From NCBI GenBank assembly GCA_002508635.1, contig DACO01000145.1, positions 52,455 through 84,534 on the forward strand: a stretch of DNA of 32,080 nucleotides, given 5' to 3'. The stretch's first letter is position 1; the number at the start of each line of letters is the position of its first letter. This document shows, in pieces, positions 7,905-16,855 of this stretch. The notes below the pieces were generated by a model, which did not search any database, was not told the DNA's origin, and saw nothing but the letters and a program-made list of their open reading frames with translations. The stretch comes from Methanolobus sp. UBA118 (lineage in GTDB: Archaea > Halobacteriota > Methanosarcinia > Methanosarcinales > Methanosarcinaceae). The position numbers were made by a program, and so were the translations under genes.

Positions 7905-8924
7905 ATGGCAGAATATACCCCCAAAGAGAGATTAGCACGTGCACTTACAGGCCAGCCTGTTGACAGGATGCCTGCAATATCCGTTACACAGACAGGTACC
8001 GTTGATCAGATGGAAGCTTCCGGAGCTTTCTGGCCCGAGGCTAACGAGGATGCCGAGAAGATGGCAGCACTTGCAGAAGCAGGTCATAATGTAGTCGGAT
8101 TTGAGGCAGTACGTGTACCCTTTGACATTACCGCAGAGGCCGAGTTTTTCGGCTGTGAGATCAAACCTGGAACAAGGGAGCAGCAACCCTCTGTTATCGG
8201 TCATGTGATAAGTAACACAGAAGATATCGAGAAGTTCAAAGGTTACAGCCTTGACCACGGAAGGATCGGTGTTGTCTGTGATGCTATCAGGATCCTTGCA
8301 GACAAGTACGGCGACGAACTCCCTGTCATGGGCAGTATGATCGGTCCCTTCTCCCTTGCACAGCACCTCAATGGCGACGACTGGTTCATGGCCATATTCA
8401 CAGACGAGGCTTTTGGTCTTGCACTTATGGAGTTCACAACAGACTTCTGTGTTGCATATGCAAAGAAGATGGTTGAGAACGGTGCTGACACAATGGTGAT
8501 CATCGATCCTACAGCAAGTGCCCAGCTCATAGGTGCAGAGTTCTATGAGAAGTTCGTTGTACCATATCACGCAAAGATAGTTGATGCAATGCACGAGGCC
8601 GATGTACCTGTGGTACTTCACATCTGTGGTGACACCACCAAGGGACTTGCACTCATGGAATCATCAGGTGTGGATGCCATCAGTGTTGACCAGAATGTGG
8701 ACGTTGCAACAGCTGTTGGAAACGTGGACAAGGCAGTGATCGTGGGTAACCTTGATCCTGTGAACGTCCTCTGGAACCAGACTCCTGAGGTCGTAAAGGA
8801 AGAATCTCAGAAGGTACTGGATGCAGGAGTAGGTCTGCTGGCACCTGGATGTGGTATTGTAAGCAAGACACCGACCGAGAACCTGCAGGCAATGGTCGAG
8901 ATGGCAAAGAGCCATAAATATTAG
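7905..8924 (+). CDS. mtbA: Methylcobamide:coenzyme M methyltransferase MtbA, copy 1
   Basis: 339-residue protein of the uroporphyrinogen decarboxylase fold. The zinc ligands that activate the CoM thiol are His239 and Cys241 (LHICGDTT) and Cys316 (APGCG). It transfers methyl from MtmC, MtbC and MttC to coenzyme M, the entry point to methanogenesis. MtbA is preferred over the methanol-specific MtaA because of the methylamine setting and close similarity to Methanosarcina MtbA. It is almost identical to the copy at 27823..28842 (about five residue differences). It ends in TAG (8922-8924), followed after three codons by another in-frame TAG, whereas the other copy ends in TGA. Confidence 0.95.
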   Translation: MAEYTPKERLARALTGQPVDRMPAISVTQTGTVDQMEASGAFWPEANEDAEKMAALAEAGHNVVGFEAVRVPFDITAEAEFFGCEIKPGTREQQPSVIGHVISNTEDIEKFKGYSLDHGRIGVVCDAIRILADKYGDELPVMGSMIGPFSLAQHLNGDDWFMAIFTDEAFGLALMEFTTDFCVAYAKKMVENGADTMVIIDPTASAQLIGAEFYEKFVVPYHAKIVDAMHEADVPVVLHICGDTTKGLALMESSGVDAISVDQNVDVATAVGNVDKAVIVGNLDPVNVLWNQTPEVVKEESQKVLDAGVGLLAPGCGIVSKTPTENLQAMVEMAKSHKY

Positions 8925-9432
8925 TGGAAAATCTAGAAAAAAGCTCCTTCAATTCGTTTTTTTGTTAGTAATATTTTTGATTGAGTCTTTAAAAGTCCAT
9001 CTTATAATCTACTATTTATTCTTTTCTGTTTAAGGGAGAAGAATAGCACTATATATAATTTTTGGAATTATTTTCTGTATATACGGTTACTGGAATATAG
9101 GACAAACGCAATCAGTAGTCGTATACACTATGCCTATATATCATTTTTTCAGATAAGTTATTGTTGCCTTGTAGGAAAAATATAAATAGTAGTGACGTAT
9201 AGCATTAATTGAGGTTAAAGTAGTCTTCATTATTTGTTAAAAGGTCTATATCCATCTAAGGCTACACGAAAATCTCTGCAGTAATTCAGCTCCACAACTC
9301 CTTTGTTTCATAACAAAGGAGTAGAATTTCTGCAAAATATCATCATCACTAACTGTCTTTTGAACTGCCGCATATGGCATTGCTCACAAAGATCAGGTAC
9401 CTGTTAAGCTTGAGAAAAGGGAATGATGTACA
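8925..9432 (+). promoter_or_regulatory. Intergenic region mtbA1-hyuA1 with TATA box and long hairpin
   Basis: This 508-base AT-rich region contains no convincing gene. A T-tract at 8957-8963 may end mtbA1 transcription. A TATA-like AAATATAAATAG at 9178-9189 is the best promoter for the hydantoinase-like pair and would give a leader of ~220 bases. A perfect inverted repeat at 9297-9322 lies in that leader. Confidence 0.5.
9297..9322 (+). repeat. Perfect 11-bp hairpin in leader of hyuA-like operon
   Basis: ACTCCTTTGTT (9297-9307) and AACAAAGGAGT (9312-9322) pair perfectly around TCAT. The 3' arm contains AAAGGAG, a Shine-Dalgarno-like sequence, but no good start codon lies next to it. No T-tract follows, so a standard terminator is unlikely. 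It could be an operator or RNA control element. Confidence 0.5.
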
Positions 9433-11361
9433 ATGCGGTACAGTCTGGGAATAGATGCCGGTGGAACTTACACTGACGCAGTGGTAATAAGAGATAGCGA
9501 TGGGGAGGTCGTCGATCTCAATAAATCTCTTACAACTTATCCTGAGCTGCTCACAGGTATCAGGAGCTGTCTTGACGGCATTGATCCGGATATTCTCCAA
9601 AAGGTTTCTTTTGCTTCTGTTTCGACCACCCTTGCAACTAATAGCGTACTTGAAGATACAGGATATCCTGTGGGTCTGATACTTGTCAATGAAACCGAGA
9701 TACACAACAGGTCCGGGATAGAGAACTTCATCTCTGTGAAGGGCGGCCACGACAGCTCAGGCAATGAAGTGTGCCCTCTGGACATAGAATCAGTAAAAAT
9801 TTTTGTGAACAGGCTCATGGATAAAGTATCGGCGTTTGCAGTCTCTTCCTATTTCAGCGTGAGAAATCCCGATCATGAGCTTAAAATCAAGGAGCTTATA
9901 ACCGAGCTTACAGGCCTGCCTGTGGTATGCGGACATGAACTGTCCCAGGACCTTGGTGCATACGAGCGCGGTGTGACAGCATATTTGAACGCACGCCTGA
10001 TACCTGTTACAAGGGACTTTATGGATGCGGTACAGGGTGAGCTTTACCGCAGAAATCCTGACATGAATATCATGATGCTCAAATGTGACGGTTCCATGGT
10101 GGGCATCGGTGAAGCTCTTAAAAAGCCTATTGAGTCTGTTTTTTCAGGTCCGGCGGCAAGCCTTGTGGGTGCGTCTTTCCTTTCAGGAACTGATACCTGT
10201 GCAGTTATAGATGTAGGAGGGACCAGCACCGATGTTTCCCTCATGTATGAGGGTCTTCCTAAACTTTCGGATTCCGGGGCAATTGTCGGAGGATGGCACA
10301 CAAAAGTCAGGGCTATCCATATGGAGACCTCTGCCATGGGTGGAGACAGTCATGTCTGGGTCAAGAACCATGTAACGAACATAGGCCCGAAAAAGGTAAT
10401 ACCACTGTGCCTGGCGGCAGAGATCTATCCGGAGATCATGGAAAAACTAAAAAAAGGCCAGACAATCCTGAGAAACCAATATGGTGAGAACATACAGCTC
10501 ACCAAGTTCTTTGTCAGGACCGGCAAAGCACCCTCTGAACTCAGTTCTGCGGAAAAGGAACTGCTTGAGAGGATTAAAGGCAGGCCACTTGCTGTTACTG
10601 AAATATACTGGGACAGGAATCATCTCCCAAGTCCCGGGACGCTTGATACTCTTATCAGGAAAAGGCTGATCAAAGCAATCGGTTTCACGCCCACCGATGC
10701 CCTGCATGTGCTGGGTGATTATGATCAGTGGAACTCCGAAGCATCAAAAACAGCCGCTGCAACACTGGCTGCCCTGGCAGGTAGCGATGAGCTGGAGTTC
10801 TGCAGACAGGTTAAAAAAAGAGTTGCCAGGAACATGGCATTGAATCTTGTATCCTTCCTTCTCGAAAAAGTTGACAGGAAAGAGATCTATAAGGTTCTGG
10901 AAAGTGAGAGCTTTGCAAGATTCAGGATAGATGGTCCGGTTGTGCTCTTAGGAGGGCCGGTTCCCGCATATCTGGATGAGCTGAGCAGGATAATAGATGC
11001 CGATATCGTAGTTCCTGAGAATGCAAGTGTAGGGAATGCCGTGGGAGCTGTTGCAGGTAAAGGGGTTAGCAGACTGGAGATCCTTATAAGATCAAACTTC
11101 AGTGAATCCAAGTATAACCTGCGTGCAAAGTCCTTCATTGTTTTTTATCCAGGTGGAAGAAAGGAATTTTCTGATTATCATGAAGCCCTCATTTTCGGAG
11201 AAAGGACAGGAACAGAGTTGATACTGGGATACATGGCCGACTCCGGGCTTGATGAGAATGAAGTGAAGATAGATATCAGCAAAAAGGATATTCTTGTACA
11301 TGATGTGGGCATTCCCGTGGAAACAAGGCTTGTCTTTCTGGGAATAGGAGAAGCAAGGTAA
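9433..11361 (+). CDS. Hydantoinase/oxoprolinase-like ASKHA ATPase, first of tandem pair
   Basis: 642 residues with HyuA-type domains. The N-terminal phosphate-1 loop is LGIDAGGTYTDA (5-16). The second nucleotide motif is VIDVGGTSTDVSL (258-270), preceded by SGPAASLVGA (238-247), and VLLGGPV lies near the C-terminus. This is an actin/Hsp70-type ATPase fold. HyuA enzymes open hydantoin or oxoproline rings with ATP, usually with a HyuB partner. No hyuB is present, so that reaction is doubtful here. It lacks the cysteine cluster of RamA, the Fe-S corrinoid reactivase. Context between mtbA1 and tRNA-Pyl suggests a methylamine-linked role, for instance ATP-dependent corrinoid protein activation or turnover of an N-methyl compound; this is inference only. 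It is followed after 24 bases by a paralogue. Confidence 0.8.
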   Translation: MRYSLGIDAGGTYTDAVVIRDSDGEVVDLNKSLTTYPELLTGIRSCLDGIDPDILQKVSFASVSTTLATNSVLEDTGYPVGLILVNETEIHNRSGIENFISVKGGHDSSGNEVCPLDIESVKIFVNRLMDKVSAFAVSSYFSVRNPDHELKIKELITELTGLPVVCGHELSQDLGAYERGVTAYLNARLIPVTRDFMDAVQGELYRRNPDMNIMMLKCDGSMVGIGEALKKPIESVFSGPAASLVGASFLSGTDTCAVIDVGGTSTDVSLMYEGLPKLSDSGAIVGGWHTKVRAIHMETSAMGGDSHVWVKNHVTNIGPKKVIPLCLAAEIYPEIMEKLKKGQTILRNQYGENIQLTKFFVRTGKAPSELSSAEKELLERIKGRPLAVTEIYWDRNHLPSPGTLDTLIRKRLIKAIGFTPTDALHVLGDYDQWNSEASKTAAATLAALAGSDELEFCRQVKKRVARNMALNLVSFLLEKVDRKEIYKVLESESFARFRIDGPVVLLGGPVPAYLDELSRIIDADIVVPENASVGNAVGAVAGKGVSRLEILIRSNFSESKYNLRAKSFIVFYPGGRKEFSDYHEALIFGERTGTELILGYMADSGLDENEVKIDISKKDILVHDVGIPVETRLVFLGIGEAR

Positions 11362-11385
11362 CTTAAATCAAAGGTGTGGACAGAG

Positions 11386-13305
11386 ATGCAATACAGTCTG
11401 GGAATAGATGCAGGTGGAACGTATACCGATGCGGTAATAGTCCGGAGTTCGGACAGGAAGATAATTGATGCCAATAAGGCCCTGACAACATATCCTGATC
11501 TTCTGCAGGGTATTGAGAATGCAATAGACGGTCTTGATGGAAAATATCTCAGGGAAGTGGAACTTGTTTCTGTTTCCACGACTCTTGCAACTAATACAAT
11601 ACTCGAGAAAACAGGATATCCCGTGGGATTGATCCTTGTGGGAAAACACACCTTGCCTGCAAGTACTCCTATCAGGGAGTTTGTAGTCGTTGAGGGTGGT
11701 CATAATCTCGATGGAACCGAAGATGAAAGACTCGATACTGAAGCTGTAAAGGATTATATTCTGAAGGTCAAAGACAGGGTATCTGCCTTTGCGGTCTCTT
11801 CCTACTTCAGTGTAAGAAACCCGGATCATGAACTTAAAGTGAAGGAACTTATAACAGAGCTTACAGGTCTGCCGGTTGTATGCGGACATGAGCTCTCCCA
11901 GGATCTTGGTGCATATGAGCGTGGAGTTACCGCCTATCTGAATGCCCAGCTGCTTCCAATAGCAAGCCACTTTATTGATTCTATCCGCTCCGATATCAGG
12001 AAAAGGGGTATCGATGCAAAGCTTATGATGCTAAAATGTGATGGTTCTGTGATCGGTATAGAGGAGGCCATGGCAAAACCAATAGAGTCCATATTTTCCG
12101 GGCCGGCTGCAAGTCTTATGGGTGCTTCTTTCCTGGCAGGAGATGATACCTGCAGTGTCATTGATGTCGGAGGAACAAGTACCGATGTGTCACTGATCGA
12201 TTCTGGTTTTCCGGAACTGGTAGATACAGGTGCCGTGGTCGGGGGCTGGCATACAAAAGTTAAGGCCATACGTATGGAAACCTCTGCCATGGGTGGGGAC
12301 AGTCATGTCTGGATCAAGAACCGGGAGGTTAATATCGGTCCCAGGAGGGTAATCCCTCTTTGTCTTGCTGCCGTGAGATACCCGGGCTTCATTGAACTGC
12401 TCAGATCTGGCAGGACTCCTTCCAGGGTTCAGCTCGGGGAGAACATCCAGCCTACAAAGTTCTTTGTCAGGACCGGTAAACAAAGTACAGGTCTTAGCGG
12501 ATATGATAAGGACATCTTCGAGATAATAGGTGATGAGCCGGTATCAGTCAATGATATCTTCTGGAAACTCGGAAAGCCTGTATCTCCCGATCGTATCGAC
12601 AGCCTGATACAGAAAAGACTTGTTCAGGCCATAGGTTTCACCCCTACGGACGCACTTCATGTGCTTGGAGAATATACCGGATGGGATGTTGAGGCCTCCG
12701 TGGTCGGAGCAAAACTGCTTGCAAGACTGACTCCAATGGACGAGTATGAACTCTGCAGGGAGATCAAAAAGGAAGTTGCGATCAATATGGCCTTAAGTCT
12801 TATGAGTTTCATGTTCCATGGAGTTGAAAAAGCAGAGATCGAGAAGATCCTCAGGGGTGATTTTTTCTCCCAGTTCAAGGTGAACGTGCCGGTTGTCCTG
12901 CTTGGGGGTCCTGTTAAGGCTTACGTTGAAGAGCTCGGGGAGCTGATCGACGCAGAGATTATTGTTCCCGAATATTCCGCAGTCGGAAATGCTGTGGGAG
13001 CACTTGTGGGTAAGGGTGTCAAGAGATTCGAAATACTGATAAGGTCCTTTTATGAAAAATCCCAGCGTTCGATACTGGTGTTCTCTCAGGATGGCAGAAA
13101 GAAATTCGGAAACCATCAGGAAGCTATGAAATATGCAATGGAGCTGGGCAACAAACTGGTCCTCGACTATATGGTGGACTCAGGGCTGGAATATGATGAT
13201 ATCGAAATCGATGTTAAAAGAGAGGATATAACCATGGATGAGGATGCCGGGGTTCCTGTGGAGACAAAGCTGACCTTCATGGGTGTGGGTGTACCTAAAG
13301 CCTGA
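11386..13305 (+). CDS. Hydantoinase/oxoprolinase-like ASKHA ATPase, second of tandem pair
   Basis: 639 residues, colinear with its upstream neighbour: LGIDAGGTYTDA at the N-terminus, VIDVGGTSTDVSL in the middle, VLLGGPV near the end. A segment of about 55 residues (VSAFAVSSYFSV through GVTAYLNA) is nearly identical in the two, while other parts differ clearly. This points to a tandem duplication kept as two distinct subunits, or partly homogenised. I chose ATG at 11386, which matches the neighbour's start; AAGGTG at 11371-11376 is its ribosome site, and the in-frame GTG at 11374 lies inside that site. The intercistronic gap of 24 bases implies one operon. The two may form a hetero-oligomer. 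Substrate unknown. Confidence 0.8.
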   Translation: MQYSLGIDAGGTYTDAVIVRSSDRKIIDANKALTTYPDLLQGIENAIDGLDGKYLREVELVSVSTTLATNTILEKTGYPVGLILVGKHTLPASTPIREFVVVEGGHNLDGTEDERLDTEAVKDYILKVKDRVSAFAVSSYFSVRNPDHELKVKELITELTGLPVVCGHELSQDLGAYERGVTAYLNAQLLPIASHFIDSIRSDIRKRGIDAKLMMLKCDGSVIGIEEAMAKPIESIFSGPAASLMGASFLAGDDTCSVIDVGGTSTDVSLIDSGFPELVDTGAVVGGWHTKVKAIRMETSAMGGDSHVWIKNREVNIGPRRVIPLCLAAVRYPGFIELLRSGRTPSRVQLGENIQPTKFFVRTGKQSTGLSGYDKDIFEIIGDEPVSVNDIFWKLGKPVSPDRIDSLIQKRLVQAIGFTPTDALHVLGEYTGWDVEASVVGAKLLARLTPMDEYELCREIKKEVAINMALSLMSFMFHGVEKAEIEKILRGDFFSQFKVNVPVVLLGGPVKAYVEELGELIDAEIIVPEYSAVGNAVGALVGKGVKRFEILIRSFYEKSQRSILVFSQDGRKKFGNHQEAMKYAMELGNKLVLDYMVDSGLEYDDIEIDVKREDITMDEDAGVPVETKLTFMGVGVPKA

Positions 13306-13353
13306 ATACTTCCGGTATCTCACATGTTTTGAATCAGATATCAACAGGGAAAA

Positions 13354-13363
13354 TTATAAATAT
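13354..13363 (+). promoter_or_regulatory. TATA box for tRNA-Pyl gene
   Basis: TTATAAATAT starts 47 bases before the mature tRNA 5' end, which would start transcription near 13385 with a short 5' leader to be trimmed. This implies pylT has its own promoter and is not part of the upstream operon. Confidence 0.55.
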
Positions 13364-13400
13364 TATTTTTTCATACTTTATTTTGACGAATACTCTATGT

Positions 13401-13472
13401 GGAAATCAGATCATGTTGATCGAATGGACTCTAAATCCGTTCAGCCGGGTTAAATTCCCGGGGTTTCCGCCA
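13401..13472 (+). tRNA. pylT: tRNA-Pyl (anticodon CUA), amber suppressor
   Basis: 72 nt including encoded CCA. The acceptor is GGAAATC (13401-13407)/GGTTTCC (13462-13468) with one U-G pair, discriminator G13469. The D stem is GATC/GATC with a five-base loop. The anticodon stem has six pairs (13423-13428/13436-13441), the loop is CTCTAAA and the anticodon CTA is at 13431-13433. The variable loop has three bases (CAG), and the T arm is CCGGG/CCCGG. Six-pair anticodon stem, short D loop and three-base variable loop are hallmarks of tRNA-Pyl, and the sequence is close to that of Methanosarcina. It inserts pyrrolysine at the five amber codons here. pylS and pylBCD, which normally follow pylT, are absent from the window. 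Confidence 0.97.
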
Positions 13473-13485
13473 TTTTAGCCGTGTA

Positions 13486-13530
13486 TCATTGTGTGCCTGG
13501 CACATGATGATAAAACCTTCTTTTATGTTT
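13486..13530 (+). terminator. Possible terminator after pylT
   Basis: TCATTGTGTG (13486-13495) and CACATGATGA (13501-13510) can pair with two G-U pairs around CCTGG. T-rich sequence (CTTCTTTTATGTTTTT) follows. A plausible end for the tRNA transcript. Confidence 0.4.
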
Positions 13531-13543
13531 TTAGCATCCAAAA

Positions 13544-13553
13544 CTTATATAAG
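13544..13553 (+). promoter_or_regulatory. TATA-like element before PAS/GAF gene
   Basis: CTTATATAAG is a clear palindromic TATA-like element ~190 bases upstream of the PAS/GAF gene start. The rest of 13473-13740 shows no gene. Confidence 0.4.
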
Positions 13554-13740
13554 CTCCACAGTCAATTTGCATGAACTGAGTTCAAGTAAATTACTTTACA
13601 TTAAATGTAATATAATGTACCGGACACAAAATATATGTATCATGTATGTCTGGCAACATTTTTAAACTCTATAAGGCATTATCGTAGAACTAACTGCAAC
13701 TCCCTCTATATGCTTTGAAATAAAGTCCTTGGTAAGAATT

Positions 13741-16314
13741 ATGTCCGACCCGTTATCTATAGAGAAAAAACTTGAAGCTGTTTATAATAGTAGCCCTGTG
13801 ATCTCATTTTTGTGGAGAGCAGAAGGCGAATGGCCTGTTGAGTCCGTTTCAGGAAGTATTTCTCAGCTCGGATATTCACCCGATGAGTTCCTTTCAGGCG
13901 AGTTACTCTACGGGGATATTGTTCATCCGGACGACCTTGACCGTATACATATGGAAGTTGATAAGCATTCCAGAAAGAAGAACTCAACCTTTTTTACGCT
14001 CAACTACAGGGTGTTGACAAAATCCGGTGAGGTCAGATGGGTCACTGAAAGATCTTTCATTAAACGTGATGAGGAAGGCAAGATAACCCATTTCCAGGGT
14101 ATCATAATAGATAATACGGAACTTGAGAAGACCGAAAAGGCTTTGCTTGAAACCGGAAAGAAGTATCAGACAATATTTGAGAAGTCGCCTGTGGGTTTAC
14201 TCTACTTCGATGAGAACAGTGTGATCACACACTGCAACGAGAGCTGTGCAAAGCTACTCAAAGCTCCGGTAAATAAGATAATTGGTTTCAATATCCTCGC
14301 ATCCCTGTCTGAAGGAAGACTCAGGGATGCGGTGGAACAGGTTTTCCTTGGAAACCCCGGACATTATGAAGGAGAGCATCTCTCTGTGATCAGCGGAAAA
14401 CCGGTTTCTTCTAAGGCGAGCTTTACTCCGATAATGGATGAGGAAGGTACACTGATCGGTGGCATAGGCATCATTGAGGATATGGCTGAACGCAAGAATG
14501 CAGAAAAGCTTATCCACCTTAATGAAATGCGTCTGGAGGCCCTGCTTGAACTGTACCAGATGCAGAATGCACCCATGTATGAGATAGCCGAATACACTAT
14601 ACAAAAGGCTGTTGAGCTTACAGGCAGTCAGATAGGTTATCTTGAGTTCCTCAATGAAGAAGACAATGTCCTTGAGATGTATCAGTGGTCACTTGATGAT
14701 CTCAAGGTCTCCACGGATACTGACGAGCCTTTTATCCATCCGATACGTTCCAATGGTTTCTGGGGCGAGGCTATAAGAGAGCGTAAGCCGGTTATTGTCA
14801 ACAAACATTATGCCTCTGATTTTGATGATGATATCTCTTCCAGATCTGATCTGGTCCTGACCCGCCATGCAACCATTCCCGTTTTTGAAAAGGAACAGGT
14901 GGTTGCGGTTGTCAGTGTTGCTAACAAGGAAACGGATTATGACGAATCCGATATAAGGCAGATTACCCTGCTCATGGAAGGCATGTGGAAGCTCATACAG
15001 TACAAGCATACAAACGATGTACTTGTGGAAGCTCTGAAGATGCGCCGTGTACTTGAATCGGTAATGACCTCCAGTCCTGCGGTAGTTTTCCTGTGGAGAC
15101 CTGAAAAGGACTGGCCTGTGGAATTCGTATCCGAGAATATTTCTCAGTTCGGCTACGATGTGGATGATTTCATTTCAGGGAAGCTTATATACGGTGATAT
15201 AATCCACCCTTCTGACCTTGAAAGAGTCCGTCAGGGAATGAACCGTGTTGCTCGGGATGGTTTTTCGGATTTCAGTCAGGAATACAGGATACTTACAAAA
15301 TCGGGTCAGGTCAGATGGGTCGATGAAAGGACACTTGTGCATTACAACTCAAAGGGCGAAATGGATTACCTGCAGGGTATAATTGTGGACATAACTGAAC
15401 GTAAACAGGCAAACAGTTTCATGCACATCGAATGTGACCTTGATAATGTTCTTGGTACCACAAATGATCTGGACGAAACATTTGAAAAGCTGCTTGATTT
15501 CACGCTTGAAACAAAGACCATAGATTCTGGAATGATCTACCTGGTGGATGAAAAGAGCGGTGAGTTCAATCTGGTGGCATCACGTGGTCTCTCCGGAGAT
15601 TTTGTTGAAAAGCTGTCCAGTTTTTCCTCCAATACTCTCCTGGCACGGCTGTTCATGACAGGCTATCCGATCTACAAATATTTCTCGGAAATAAAACCCA
15701 TGCTCCCAGGAGGTGACCCTGGTTCTGAGGATCTTCAGGCCATGGGCTTTATACCAGTCAGGTTCAATGACGAGATGGTTGCAGCTATGGTACTTGGTTC
15801 TCATAAAAAACTGGAGATACCTGCAAATTCAAGGAACCTCATTGAGACGATAGCAAACCAGATAGGAATAATAATCTCCCGTGCTAAAAAGGATTCAGGT
15901 ATTCTCAAAAGCAAGAATCATCTCCGTTCGCTCCTTGATGCACTTGATGAATTTGTCTTCATAGTGGACCTGGAGGGTAAGATCCTGCACACCAACGAGT
16001 CTCTACGTAAGCATCTCAACTACAGTAGCAGTGACCTCTACATGAAGGATTTCCTGATTCTGTATCCCGGGGGCTGGGAAGATGATGTTCTCTCAAATCT
16101 CGATGAAATAATGGAAGGAAAAGCCCGTTCCTGTGAAATACCTCTGGTAAGCAAGGAAGGAATATTCGTACCCGTGAAGACCAAATTCACAATTGGTGAC
16201 TGGGGAGGACAGGAAGTTCTGATTGCTACGGCTTCCCTTATAAGGGATCCGGGATTTGAGGACCAGGACAATCATGTGGAGGAAAAGGTAGACGGCTATC
16301 CTCTAAGTTCATAA
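13741..16314 (+). CDS. PAS/GAF multidomain sensor protein without a kinase domain
   Basis: 857 residues with the approximate order PAS (15-125), PAS (140-255), GAF (270-415), PAS (425-550), GAF (560-710), PAS (720-840). The first and third PAS domains are clear duplicates (SFLWRAEGEWPVE against VFLWRPEKDWPVE, both with YGDI.HP and TKSGEVRW/TKSGQVRW). No HisKA H-box, HATPase N/G boxes, GGDEF or transcription domain can be seen, and the protein stops ~15 residues after the last PAS. No transmembrane segment is evident, so it is probably cytoplasmic. Related PAS/GAF proteins of Methanosarcina (MsmS, RdmS) are kinases that sense redox or ligands through heme-binding GAF domains and act with Msr regulators. 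This one may be a partner sensor or a degenerate kinase. ATG at 13741 is preferred to the in-frame TTG at 13729. Confidence 0.85.
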   Translation: MSDPLSIEKKLEAVYNSSPVISFLWRAEGEWPVESVSGSISQLGYSPDEFLSGELLYGDIVHPDDLDRIHMEVDKHSRKKNSTFFTLNYRVLTKSGEVRWVTERSFIKRDEEGKITHFQGIIIDNTELEKTEKALLETGKKYQTIFEKSPVGLLYFDENSVITHCNESCAKLLKAPVNKIIGFNILASLSEGRLRDAVEQVFLGNPGHYEGEHLSVISGKPVSSKASFTPIMDEEGTLIGGIGIIEDMAERKNAEKLIHLNEMRLEALLELYQMQNAPMYEIAEYTIQKAVELTGSQIGYLEFLNEEDNVLEMYQWSLDDLKVSTDTDEPFIHPIRSNGFWGEAIRERKPVIVNKHYASDFDDDISSRSDLVLTRHATIPVFEKEQVVAVVSVANKETDYDESDIRQITLLMEGMWKLIQYKHTNDVLVEALKMRRVLESVMTSSPAVVFLWRPEKDWPVEFVSENISQFGYDVDDFISGKLIYGDIIHPSDLERVRQGMNRVARDGFSDFSQEYRILTKSGQVRWVDERTLVHYNSKGEMDYLQGIIVDITERKQANSFMHIECDLDNVLGTTNDLDETFEKLLDFTLETKTIDSGMIYLVDEKSGEFNLVASRGLSGDFVEKLSSFSSNTLLARLFMTGYPIYKYFSEIKPMLPGGDPGSEDLQAMGFIPVRFNDEMVAAMVLGSHKKLEIPANSRNLIETIANQIGIIISRAKKDSGILKSKNHLRSLLDALDEFVFIVDLEGKILHTNESLRKHLNYSSSDLYMKDFLILYPGGWEDDVLSNLDEIMEGKARSCEIPLVSKEGIFVPVKTKFTIGDWGGQEVLIATASLIRDPGFEDQDNHVEEKVDGYPLSS

Positions 16315-16855
16315 TTATATGTGTATTCATCACGCTCTTTATTTATTTAGTTGGGCAGATATTGTCTGATATTTGTATTTTACTATAACTTATTATATTA
16401 GAACATTGTTTTTATTTTCTGTTTTACTTTTTTTGTTTAAAACAGTGTTGATTTGCTATTTTTTATCAAAATATTATCACAGACACTTTTCTAAACTTAT
16501 ATCGTAATATCATTATAGATTAATCTGTACAGGAAACACTATTTTATACTATACTGCACATATTTGTTACTGTATCTGTGGCTGCTCATTTTGATAATTT
16601 GTATTGGCCCTGTCCGTAACTTTTAAATATATGCAAGGTTCGCTGAAATAGCAGTAAATTATATATAGTAATTTATTACTTTGTTAATAGTGGTGTACTT
16701 CTAAGTTAAATTATTGGCAAATAACGCAATGCTGCACCACATAAATCTGTACGATAATTATTCAGTCAATACATTTATATAGCAAAACAATAACTCCCTC
16801 GATAACAAAATATATATACTAGATATTCCAGCAATATTTATATAGGGGTAATATC

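Noticed and set aside
7932..8621. Long minus-strand open frame of 229 codons opposite mtbA1, repeated opposite mtbA2
   Set aside because: It is a shadow of mtbA: composition is Cys/His-rich and unlike a protein family, and it mirrors the conserved plus-strand gene.
9433..11361. Calling the HyuA-like proteins RamA (corrinoid reactivase)
   Set aside because: RamA carries a C-terminal ferredoxin-type cysteine cluster. The cysteines here are few and scattered, and the motifs fit the hydantoinase/oxoprolinase family.
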